Shown: in pieces, positions 44,847 to 55,248 of the stretch
Numbering within the stretch: the stretch's first letter is position 1
Layout of the letters: each line of letters starts with the position of its first letter
The notes under the pieces: generated by a model
Databases searched by the model: none
Seen by the model: the letters and a program-made list of their open reading frames with translations, nothing else
Told to the model about the DNA's origin: nothing
Program-made: the position numbers and the translations under genes
NCBI RefSeq assembly: GCF_000003195.3
Contig: NC_012875.2
Span: forward strand, 12,180,174-12,244,173
Length of the DNA: 64,000 nucleotides
Direction of reading: 5' to 3'
From: Sorghum bicolor
Lineage: Eukaryota > Streptophyta > Magnoliopsida > Poales > Poaceae

Positions 44847-45584
44847 TGTTGGGTATTCTTAACATCATTACCAAAAGTAGACAGTTTTCTAAATCTGATA
44901 ACGGTGCCAAAAATGCCAAACATATCCCTCATACCACTTAAGCCAAGTTTTCATCCCCAGCATGACATGAGAGACGCGGTATTGAAATATGCAATTGCTC
45001 TTCTAAATAAATAATGAATGAGATCTGCAAGCGCACAGATTAATACCGATGTAGCATTTTAACCGGGAAGTATTCCAGGTATCGTTATTTATATTTTTAC
45101 CACTGGGAAGGGATTAGCAATCATCAATATTGATTACAGAATAGAATATGAGATTGAGTATCTATCATTGCATGTATAATTGAGAACATTTATCTAACTC
45201 TTTCATACAGGGATAAGTGTCACATAAAAGATATATGAAGTAATGAATAGTGACAAAGATAATTAATCTGATCATAACTTAGCCACATAATAAATATGAT
45301 AAGCACCTCAATTAGATACTCTAGAAAGTCATTAGCATGGAATTAGAACAAACTATAAGAATATTTCCTAAGTTATTCTCAACTATATAGTCTAGTATTA
45401 TCATAGTTAGTGCAAGCATACTTAGCAATCATTTTGAGACAAGACTACGCCCATGCATAGTGATATTAGCAAGGTAAATCAGAAACATAGCAATCACTCC
45501 CCTGTAATAATATTGCTCTGCCAGCCCAATACACGAGAGGGGGACTATATAAGAATCAATGAAGCTGTCACTATCACGAACTAC
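44847..45584 (-). repeat. 5' LTR of Ty3-C, first piece
   Basis: It starts TGTTGGGTATTCTTAAC like the left LTR and is collinear with it up to CTACCCCAC, where Ty3-D1 has inserted (CCCAC at 45585-45589). The LTR resumes at 53501. Confidence 0.85.
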
Positions 45585-45589
45585 CCCAC

Positions 45590-46826
45590 TATTGATATTT
45601 GGTAACGCAATAAGGAAATGATCCGCAAGCACACGGATATCGGTGAGCATTTCACCCAGGAGGTTATCCAGAGTTATCGTATTTATATTTTTACCACTGG
45701 GAGAAAGGGTGCATCTGACTAACCAAATTTATTGCTACTATCCCTTTAGGCACAAAGAATGTCTTTCGATGTGAGTGATAAATAGAGAAGACTGCAACCG
45801 TAGTCTCCTTCTAACCTTGGTAAGGATGATCTACTGTTCTAATGGGGAGGCTAACGGAATCTAGACACCACAAAGGATGTTCAACCCGCACCTATAAACC
45901 CTATCCTTCCTGCTAACGAGATGTGATCTACAAAGGTAACTCGGAATTGTCACGTTCCTCACTACTACCACGGTCCAGCTAGTCAGGGAATATCTTTGAG
46001 TACCCCAGCCTAAACACCACGTTTACGCCAGCAATGATTACTCTAAACTCTGCGCGAAGAGATTAAAATAAACTCATAAACCAGAAGAACAATAAAACAA
46101 GAACTTACTAGAATTTAGAAGTCGAATTACTGAAGAATCCTAGGAGCAAGCTTCGGGTTGGGAGAACTTGATCCCGCAGGTACAAGCTTGGAGTAGACAC
46201 CGACCGGCCGGGCTTCCTCAAATCTACACCTCCACTCTATCTATCTCAATCTAGTAGAAACTAGAACATCTATTTCTACCTTACATTGGTTGCTAAGCCT
46301 AAAAAGAAATATTAATTAGAGAAGAGGTTTTCCTTCGAGGGCACCCCTCAATCTCTATGATAATTTCTTCATGTCTTCTCCAGGGGCAAGGGGGGTCTCC
46401 TTATATAGTCCTCCCCTTCTATGCGTTTTTGGGTCGGTAGGCGATGTGGTACTATGTTATTCTGGATCCAATAGGTCGGTGGAGATCTCCCGAGAGAAAG
46501 AGTCCTGATTGGGCTCGGCAGGTGGGCGGGCGCCCAAGGAAACTGGGCGGGCGCCCAGGTCCTGGCCCCGTTTCGCCTCCGCTTCGGTCTCGTGGCTTCT
46601 GGAGTCTTCTAGATGGTAGAAAATTGCGCGGTGCGTTGATATCTCTATGTAATCCTGACATGTGGGCCTTTCTTCCTTATTTCCTGATAACCCCCTACAG
46701 AAATAGACAAACACTAAATCTCGTGGAATTCTGTCAGATAAAACCCTAAGTCTAGATGTTGATTTCATTTAGATCCTTTTCTTTGTTTATTTGATATTTA
46801 AATTTGATACTTAAGGACCGTCAACA
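45590..46826 (-). repeat. 3' LTR of Ty3-D1
   Basis: 1237 bp, TATTGATATTTGG (first G changed to A) to GACCGTCAACA. Two copies of the GGGCGGGCGCCCA unit lie near 46525-46562. The polypurine tract on the minus strand is GCTTGGGGGAGTT, directly inside the LTR. Confidence 0.88.
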
Positions 46827-49001
46827 AACTCCCCCAAGCTTACCTCTTGCTCGTCCCTGAGCAAGGATAGACTTAGCTATGGATCAGAAGTTGTTGCAAT
46901 ATCTTAAAAATTTGACGGTACACATGCTTTTAAATAAGATTTCATCTCTGAGTTAGAGTAAACTGTCAAGAATTAAAACTTACTTACTTTACCTCTCACC
47001 ATGGGACTTGTAACCGTCACTTCTGTCTTGAGTAGTTAAAAGATAGAACAGTCTAGCCAAGAGCCATGTCTCTTATTCTTGATCAGCTATAGCTCTGGGG
47101 TTTTTGCAGATTTTCAAATAAAACTCAGAGATTCCTTGTATGACTCTCTCATATCTCTCTTTTGTGGTATTTCTAGATCCTTACCAAGGCATTGATGGTA
47201 TATGCCTTCTCTCAAGATATGCGGTATTTGTGGTATAAGGCATAGTGACATTGCCTTCTCTCTCACCCTACTCTAATAAGGCTTGATATCTGGAGCTCAT
47301 AGGTGGGAGACATTTAATACATACTTATAAGACATTTATTGCATAGTCAAACCATGGATCCAGAGAAACAAATCAATAAGCCAAATCAAGATGTGCATGT
47401 GTGGTGAATGAATGGTGTATGGTGATGATGGTAATAACAATGGTGGAAGTCTAATTCTACTTTTGCTCTTTTGAGGGGATACATACCTTCCTTGCTTTTT
47501 GAAACTTTATGAGGAGAATGAGATGCTCTTCTTTTTCTTTCCTCTCAGGTGGGTATCTTGTACCCCTAATTCTACTGTCGGACACTTGTCCATTTTTACC
47601 TCTCATCTCACTTTTTCTTTCTTTCGAGGTTCCGGGCACTTGCCCCTTTTTATTTCCTCGTTTATATATATTTTTTTTCTTCTCTTTTCTTTTTTTTTCA
47701 GAGCACTCTTCTCTTGAGATAATATAGCAAGTGGTAGTAACCAAAATATTTGGAGCATTTATTTCACAGGGAATAACAGGGATAGGAAAATGTTTTTGAC
47801 TATTCTCTTCCGGATTAGGAGTAGAATATTTTTGGGTGATTCTGGAGATGGAAATGGATGGATATATGTGGATGGTACTTCCGGAGTAGAAGTAGCATAT
47901 ATGAGTGAACGTGCAAGTGAATCTTGATTTATCCACATGACAATCTCCTAAGGGTCTACACAGCTTGACCACACTCAATGCTCATAAGCAGTAAAAAGTA
48001 AATGTGTGGCTCAAAGTCTAGAAAGCATGTATATATGGCTGTGGTAGGAATTTAAACTCTCATCATACAGGAACTCATCATGCAACATTTTAAAGATTTT
48101 CAAAGATAAAATTCTCCAGAATTCTAGCATCTCTAGGAACAGATAAACAGCAACTCAACTTTCCCATATCGTATCCGTTAACAACTTGGATTTTTCATCC
48201 CACAAGTTTAGATCTAGAGCAAGCTTTAAATTATAACAGTTATGTCTAAACTTGAGAGGGAACTTCAAAATTGCAAATTAGGCAGAGCAACTATTCATCA
48301 TATCCATGCTAGAGTTTTATTATTAAGATTTAGATTAGCATAGCCACTTTATTTATTTATTAAACATATTAAGCAAAAGATATATATAAGCACAAAATCT
48401 TTATTTGGTTTTTCATAGTTTATGTATTTTAATATTCTAACATAATATAAGTATAAAGATAGGTAGAAATACTTAGCGAGAATAATGGGGGTGCTTTCCC
48501 CCAAGCTGAATTTTGACGTAATTTCTCTTGATGTAGCTAGCAGGTGGCAGAGGTGTATTTGAAAGTCAGCAGCATTCTCACAGCGATTAGAATGTCCTCC
48601 GTCTGCTAGTCTTCTTGATTCTTAAATTCTGTGGAGCTCAAATAGACAACAAAGCTTGTAGAACTAATTAAGTGTTAGCATAAATATCAAGCCTTCATCA
48701 TGTTGAGCTTCCTTAATAAACGTTATTTATGTAGCAGGATCATACACTTATTATTATTATTATTTTTAATATTTTTATTGTAAGATGATAACTTATTTAT
48801 TTTATTTTTATGCCACCACAGTGAATGTACTTATGGGTTTTATGCCATGAGCATACTCACATGGGGCTTACTATTTTTTTTAACATTTTTATTTTCTTTT
48901 CAAGATAGCATGAACCTGTTTAACTAAGCAAACTATAATTGAATAATTGAAAGGAAAAGGATAACTACCAAGTTTACCTCTTGGCAAGGCGTTCGGTATT
49001 T
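46827..49001 (-). other. non-coding 3' internal region of Ty3-D1
   Basis: It is collinear with 34942-37260 of Ty3-C over about 2.2 kb, including the polypurine-rich stretch (47510-47710) and the ACGAGCAAGAGGTAAGC start near the tract. Open frames here are low-complexity Lys/Glu-rich readings of that purine stretch and I do not call them genes. Confidence 0.6.
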
Positions 49002-49690
49002 TTAAGTCCTCCGAACGGGACTCTCTGTTTTCTCAGTCGTCCTGGGATTCGCTAGGTGGCGTAGTCGGTGATTCCGGCGGCGCCTATCTTCATGTATAAC
49101 TATCTTCTCCCTCCACACCTGACTCAGTGCTATGGTCTCCTCAGGACAGTTCTGTTCAAGCTGTATGACTTCAGTCCTTACTTTTCCTTCGTAGTCTACC
49201 CATCCGTTCTTGATGATTTGCATCCTCTTGGTTGCGGTTGCGTCGTCTTCTTGTCCTGACCTGCTTAGAGTCTTCAACTATATAGTTATCGTCAGTAAAA
49301 TAGTTGCGTACCTTCTCAGAGGGGAAGTACATGTGGACTTCTCCGGTTCCAATGTAGATGATTGCTTTGATAGTGTTGAGGAACGGTCTTCCAAGGATGA
49401 TGGGTGGATCATATTCGTCTTCTCCCATGTCAATGACCTAAAAATCATCTGGAGCTGAATATATTGGTTGTAGGGGCATGGTTCCATGCAGGAGGTGATA
49501 AGTGACTGCGGCCATTATGTTGTCGTCAGATCCAGTGTCGTAGAGTGTCTTCTGAAAAGAGTATCCATTGATTGCGCACTCGATGCTTGGAACACCAGGG
49601 TCGTCCTTCTTGATTAAGAAAGGTGACTTGAGTCGACGATGTTGACCTCTTCCGACAAGGATCCAATGTTTTAAGTCTTCTGGACAAGAC
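49002..49690 (-). pseudogene. retropepsin-like domain of Ty3-D1, internally deleted
   Basis: Homologous to the second protease-like domain of Ty3-C. It keeps D-T-G-S (D-T-G at 49539-49531) and NIMAAVTY, then is missing the segment between the GTMPL landmark and VIDMGEDEYDPP (about 35 residues present in Ty3-C), where a stop lies instead. PPIILGRPF is intact near 49395. The basic tail then shifts frame. It is not a working protease. Confidence 0.72.
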
Positions 49691-51724
49691 TTTCCACCAT
49701 CTTAATCCTTTAGGTGCATCATTTTATTAGGTGTGGACCTTGACGTCTGCACCTCTTGATACGGTGTCACCCATGTTCTTCTTTGCCCAGCAGTTTGAAG
49801 TATGGTGTTGGCAATATCCTGCTCACTGTGTTTGTGCTCATAGATCCAGGTCCTTCACTTGGTGGAGTCTGGGAGTTGTAAAACTCCTCCATGTTTTGCT
49901 TGAAGTGTACCTGTTCATAGAGACAAGGCAGAGATCAAGTGCATGGGCTCTGTTGGTGGAAAACACCAACAGAACCAAAAGTGTATTTGTTTTTCTCTAA
50001 CCTTAAGCATAGTGAGCAAGACAAAGTTGATGGATAATAAGATCATGAGTGTAGTATTTGAAACATTTGTCAGATCAGATGGCTCAACCTAATGGAAAGA
50101 TAATCTATCTATATTTATGTTTTGTTTATATCTTCCAAATATTGAATGTGCAACATATTAGCTTATATGTTTAGGAGCGTGGGATCACGAGGGTAGTACT
50201 AAGAACAAAGATTAAAGGACTAAACATGTTGAATTAATTGAGTTGGTTAATCTGGAGTTATAAATCATACATGTTTGTCTCTTTATTTATGTGAATGCTA
50301 GAACCAAGGAGAAACTTATAAAAGCGATAGTCAAGTACCTTAAGGTGTTACCTTACTTGAAGAGTGACAGTACAGTATCACCTTGTGGAAGCTTTCCTTT
50401 CTTAGCGGTTGTGCATCGTGTTTGTGGCACCCTCCATGAATCATCTCTTATGAGCCACGTCTTTCTTGTGCAAATTGTTAAACTTCATGTGTCACTTTCT
50501 TCATCTCCAATGCGAGTTTATCTCAGGACTTCCCAAGTTGATATTGAAAGTTTTCCTGCAGGGGTTAGTCCAACAAAATATCCCATATCTACTATAGCAT
50601 ACTATCGGCTTAAAAATCAACCTAGACACCATGTCTAATTTGATTTAGAAGGGCATTTTAACCTAAGCACCATGCTTAATTTAAAATCCCTTGGAAGTAA
50701 GATCATCATTCCTAAACTAAGCACCATGCTTAATTAAGAGATAAATGAAACTATTCCAAACCTAGACATATACTAAAGCAAATAAAGGTAGCATGAGAGC
50801 ATTTATAGAGATCTACTTAAGTGGAGATGAAGTAGTGTAATTAGTATTTAACAAATTGAGCATGTTTCAAAGGTAAGGACAACCAACGTAGCAACATGGC
50901 AAAAGATGTTTTTATGTAAAGTACTCCCCCATGCTTGAATTTTACAAAATTCAAGTTTGGATGAATTTAATTCAATGTTGTGTGATGGTTGGTTGGACAT
51001 ACCCTGTGCTTGTCATTCATCCGATCTTCTTGCTCCAATCCTGGAAAGGTTAGTGACAAGAATACCTGAAGGAATATTTCTACAATTATCTTTATATGCT
51101 CAATACACAAGGCAATGTTGCAAATAATTAGAAGTTCATGTTATGATCTGATAAGTGCTTGTTTTAGGACACTAAGCTTGTCCTTGGGAAACCATCAAGT
51201 TATGTTGGTGAAGTGGTTTCCCCTCCAACACCTACCTATATCAAGATCAACTCAACGAGATCTGCAATATTTATTATAGACATATGCATCGACAACCGCC
51301 CTTTTAAAGTTTTTATAAATGAAGAGGAAGAGGGGGTTGGAGATCTCAAATGTGGTAAGGATGGAGAGACAAATTGATTGGAGAGATGTTTTATATGAGC
51401 AAGGACTGGGTGAGGTATTTATGAAATAACTTCCATGCTCACTGTTGTTTCTCTCATTCTTAAACTCCAAGGATGATTCTTCATGAATGCTTAAAATTCC
51501 TCTAGGATTGTCTCTCAAGTTTGTTTTATCTATCCATTCAATGGTGATAGCACATGGATTTTTAATGCCCTCTAGCCATTGATGTTGCTCTTCTCGATCC
51601 TCCTTCTTATGCATGGGATGTCTAGAGAGATTCATAGGATTATCGGGATGTTCAAGAGCATAGTAGAAATTATTAAGGATGGGTTGAATAGCCGAATTAT
51701 GGGATTGAAATGTTTGGAAATCGG
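49691..51724. other. unrecognised interior of Ty3-D1
   Basis: About 2 kb with no recognisable retroviral domain. Minus-strand readings near 49990-49730 look coding-like but are broken. A frame at 51635-51252 (minus) and one at 50291-50638 (plus) have no recognisable content. A word AAGCACCATGCTTAAT is repeated near 50664 and 50719. It may be acquired non-retroviral sequence or filler as in LARD elements. Confidence 0.4.
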
Positions 51725-52165
51725 CTATGAAACTTCCTTTCCTCGTCTGGGAGATGATTCCTTCTCTATTTCTAAGATTTTTCTATGAAGACTAGTGCAA
51801 GAAGGATGTCTATGAATGAAGACATACCTTCCTTTACTAATAGATAAAGAAAGAAAGACTCTACCAAAGGTTATATGACTAAGACCAATGTGAAAATATC
51901 TAGGAAAAACATGGTCTTGTAGGGCTAGGTCTAAACCAGAATTTATAGAAAAATTAAAAGATTCCCTAGGTGTAGCTAAAAGTGCATTATCTTTTTGATT
52001 AAAAGATAGGACCTCAGCTATAGAAAAGGGTTGGTTTTGACCTATTGCAATCAACTCCGGACACAGATCATAATTAGGGGCAGGACGTGTTGACTCCCAT
52101 GGTCTATGGCTGGTCTTTGAAGGTGCAAAGAATTTAATAATAGGTATGGAATTTGAGTTATCCAT
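51725..52165 (-). CDS. unrecognised 5' frame of Ty3-D1 with gag-like start
   Basis: It begins 90 bases after the primer site. The first 48 or so residues (MDNSNSIPIIKFFAPSKT, then a conserved PELIAIGQNQPFS) have the same place and similar wording as the gag start of Ty3-D2 (MENQDSKSIYQFATPSET, then LIAMIQNLSFS). After that the two differ: the D2 protein goes into the capsid domain, while this one continues with a Ser/His-rich sequence of unknown type and stops at 51725. So it looks like a gag N-terminus joined to foreign sequence. Function unknown. Confidence 0.45.
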   Translation of the reverse strand: MDNSNSIPIIKFFAPSKTSHRPWESTRPAPNYDLCPELIAIGQNQPFSIAEVLSFNQKDNALLATPRESFNFSINSGLDLALQDHVFPRYFHIGLSHITFGRVFLSLSISKGRYVFIHRHPSCTSLHRKILEIEKESSPRRGKEVS

Positions 52166-52254
52166 AAAGATAAAAAAGATAAAAGAATAAAAGTATAAAA
52201 GTATAATACAAGATAATAGCAAGACTCAAAGTTATCTCAGCAAACCGTCTTTCT

Positions 52255-52271
52255 CCCCGGCAACGGCGCCA
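52255..52271 (-). other. primer-binding site of Ty3-D1 (tRNA-Asp)
   Basis: Minus strand TGGCGCCGTTGCCGGGG, identical to the sites of Ty3-C and Ty3-D2 and complementary to tRNA-Asp(GUC) as recalled; 8 bases from the LTR. Confidence 0.8.
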
Positions 52272-52279
52272 GAAATGCT

Positions 52280-53495
52280 TGTTGATATTTGGTAACGCAA
52301 TAAGGAAATGATCCGCAAGCGCACAGATATCGGTGAGCATTTCACCCGGGAGGTTATCCAGAGTTATCGTATTTATATTTTTACCACTGGGAGAAAGGGT
52401 GCATCTAACTAAACAAATCTATTGCTACTATCCCTTTAGGCACAAAGAATGTCTTTCGATGTGAGTGATAAATAGAGAAGACTGCAACCGTAGTCTCCTT
52501 CTAACCTTGGTAAGGATGATCTACTGTTCTAATGGGGAGGCTAACGGAATCTAGACACCACAAAGGATGTTCAACCCGCACCTATAAACCCTATCCTTCC
52601 TGCTAACGAGATGTGATCTACAAAGGTAACTCGGAATTGTCACGTTCCTCACTACTACCATGGTCCAGCTAGTTAGGGAATATCTATGAGTACCCCAGCC
52701 TAAACACCACGTTTACGCCAGCAATGATTACTCTAAACTCTACGCGAAGAGATTAAAGTAAACTCATAAACCAGAAGAACAATAAAACAAGAACTTACTA
52801 GAATTTAGAAGTTGAATTACTGATGAATCCTAGGAGCAAGCTTCGGGTTAGGAGAACTTGATCCCACAGGTACAAGCTTGGAGTAGACACCGACAGGCCG
52901 GGCTTCCTCCAATCTACACCTCCACTCTATCTCTCTCAATCTAGTAGAAACTAGAAGATCTATTTCTACCTTACATTGGTTGCTAAGCCTAAAAAGAAAT
53001 ATTAATTAGAGAAGAGGTTTTCCTTCGAGGGCACCCCTCAATCTCTAAGATAATTTCTTCATGTCTTCTCCAGGGGCCAGGGGGGTCTCCTTATATAGTC
53101 CTCCCCTTCTATGCATTTTTGGGTCGGTAGGCGATGTGGTACTATGTTATTCTGGATCCAATAGGTCGGTGGAGATCTCCCGAGAGAAAGAGTCCTGATT
53201 GGGCTCGGCAGGTGGGCGGGCGCCCAGGTCCTGGCCCCGTTTCGCCTCCGCTTCGGTCTCGTGGCTTCTGGAGTCTTCTAGATGGTAGAAAATTGCGCGG
53301 TGCGTTGATATCTCTATGTAATCCTGACATGTGGGCCTTTCTTCCTTATTTCCTGATAACCCCCTGCAGAAATAGACAAACACCAAAACTCGTGGAATTC
53401 TGTCAGATAAAACCCTAAGTCTAGATGTTGATTTCATTTAGATCCTTTTCTTTGTTTATTTGATAATTAAATTTGATACTTAAGGACCGTCAACA
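52280..53495 (-). repeat. 5' LTR of Ty3-D1
   Basis: 1216 bp, TGTTGATATTTGG to GACCGTCAACA, with one copy of the GGGCGGGCGCCCA unit near 53216-53230. Followed by CCCAC and the second piece of the Ty3-C LTR. Confidence 0.88.
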
Positions 53496-53500
53496 CCCAC

Positions 53501-54417
53501 GATCTGGCATATTGGATACAATCGCAGATAAATACGGTATAAGCACCATGCCTACACAATATCTATCATTTACCCATGGATCCAATGGATAAACGCTATA
53601 CGATCCTAAGCATGTATATAGATCCAATCTAACTAAGCCAAGTACATAACTATGATAAACTAAGAACAATATAATCTTGAATATAAGCAAGTAGAGCAAA
53701 GTCATAAGCAATATATTGAAGTAGAACAAAGTCATATTCATAATATTGAAGAACAAAGATGATTAGATGAACAATTAGAAGCACAATTAGAGAATTACCA
53801 AGAATCCTCTTGACAGATCCGGAAACCAATTGAAGATTGACTCCTTCTAGTTCTAATCCTATGTAGCTATGCTAATCTAGATATCTAATTGATGTGGTGG
53901 CTCTAATCTTGATCAGGGGCTTCGTCTCCCTTGAGGAATAATAAATTAGGGTTGAGAGGCTCTCTCCTCCAGGGGCCAGGGGGTCTGGTTTTATAGTCCC
54001 TTCAAATGAATATGGGCCATTGGATCAAACCGACATTGATTGAACGGTTATCCTTGATCCTTTAGGTCGGTGGAGATCTTCCCCGAAACAGAGTCCTGAT
54101 TGGACTCAGCAGGAGGGCGGGCGCCCAGGGCAACTGGGCGGGTGCCCAGTGTCTGGCCCCGTTCGGCCTCTGCTTCCTTCTCGTGGCTTTTGGAGTCTTC
54201 TAGATGTAAGATAATTGTGTGGCACGTTAATATCTCTACGTAATCCTGACCTGTGGGCCTTTCTTCCGTATTCCCTAATAACCCCATGCAGAAATAGACA
54301 AACACTAAAACTCGTAGAATTCTATGAGATAAAACCCTAAGTCTAGATGTTGATTTCATTTGGATCCTTTTCTTTGTTTATTTGATAATTAAATTTGATA
54401 CTTAAGGACCGTCAACA
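53501..54417 (-). repeat. 5' LTR of Ty3-C, second piece
   Basis: It continues from GATCTGGCATATTGG, matching 34090-34941 of the left LTR, and ends GACCGTCAACA before CCCAC. It contains two GGGCGGGYGCCCA units (54117-54150) that the left LTR lacks. Confidence 0.85.
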
Positions 54418-54422
54418 CCCAC

Positions 54423-55189
54423 CTAACCCGTCAGTCACGGGAAGCGTGATAGGGAACAAGCACCCGTCCTGTCGTTCTTTTTGCAGCCTTCCCCACCAAA
54501 CAAGCCAGAACGTGGCAGGGCACAGGGAGTGGGTCGGAACGTCTAGTCTAGAACCCCCTCGAGACGCCCAAAGTCAGCGCTCTGGCCAGCGAGGCGTTAC
54601 ACGGCACCTGACCCTCGAATAGGCACGTTTCCTTCCTAGGGAAGGATCGGGCGACGACTGACAGCACCTCAACCACTCCGACGTAGCTGCTACCATGACG
54701 TACAAGCACGCATCAGACAAACCAGTCCAGGACGGCGCACAAGAGTGGGATTGAGGAGCACATGTAATCGTCATCAAAGTACTAAGACAAGACGGCTCGA
54801 GACCACGCCGGTACGGAGGCCTCGAGTAGGTCAGCGCGCCATACCTCTATCGACCCCTACTCTGTCGCCTATATATGTACCCTAGACCTCTCCTTGGAAC
54901 TATAAAAGAGGAGGTCCAGGAGTGGATACGAGACACGCGACACAACACAAGACACACATAGTAGAGCAACCTTACTCCATCTCAGTTCATACCATGCCTG
55001 TATTCACCCCTGTACAAGCATTTAGGTGCAAGATAATACAAACACTCCCCCCCCCCGCTGGACGTAGGGCCTTCTCTTGCCCGAACTAGGATAAATCTTT
55101 GTGTCTTTTCTTGCATCACCATCTGGAAAGGGGAGCACACACACAAGTTTTACTCGTTGGTGTGACCCCCTAGGGGGAAAACACCGACA
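54423..55189 (+). repeat. 5' LTR of Ty3-B1, second piece
   Basis: It resumes the LTR interrupted at 33349 and ends ACACCGACA. A TATAAAA box at 54901-54907 matches the one in Ty3-B2. The two pieces together make about 1057 bp, against 1006 bp in Ty3-B2. The primer site follows at 55192-55209. Confidence 0.85.
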
Positions 55190-55248
55190 GTTGGCGAGCC
55201 AGGTAGGGGTCCTGCGTGTTATTTCACCGATTTCCCATTCCTTTCCAG

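Larger units (their letters stand above)
45590..53495 (-). mobile_element. Ty3-D1: non-autonomous Athila-like LTR element, CCCAC duplication
   Basis: 7906 bp between CCCAC copies (45585-45589, 53496-53500). LTRs are 45590-46826 and 52280-53495 (1237 and 1216 bp; the 21-bp difference is one copy of a palindromic repeat). LTRs differ at roughly two dozen positions by eye, about 2 percent. It reads on the minus strand, with a tRNA-Asp primer site at 52271-52255. No reverse transcriptase or integrase is found in the 5.4-kb interior. Confidence 0.88.
33350..54417 (-). mobile_element. Ty3-C: Athila-like Ty3/Gypsy element, CCCAC duplication, hosts Ty3-B2 and Ty3-D1
   Basis: A 21-kb span between two CCCAC copies (33345-33349, 54418-54422); about 8.2 kb remain after removing Ty3-B2 and Ty3-D1. 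LTRs are at 33350-34941 and 44847-54417 (the latter split). The element reads on the minus strand: the primer site complementary to tRNA-Asp lies next to the right LTR (44838-44822) and a purine tract next to the left. It encodes gag and two protease-like domains but no reverse transcriptase, RNase H or integrase, so it is non-autonomous. Confidence 0.88.

Noticed and set aside
46444..46749. Open frames shared by 46444-46749 and 53134-53418
   Set aside because: Both lie in LTRs of Ty3-D1 and are similar only because the LTRs are; one differs by a 21-bp repeat unit. There is no evidence of coding.
50291..50638. 115-residue plus-strand frame in Ty3-D1
   Set aside because: It is antisense to the element's coding direction and has no recognisable content; most likely chance.
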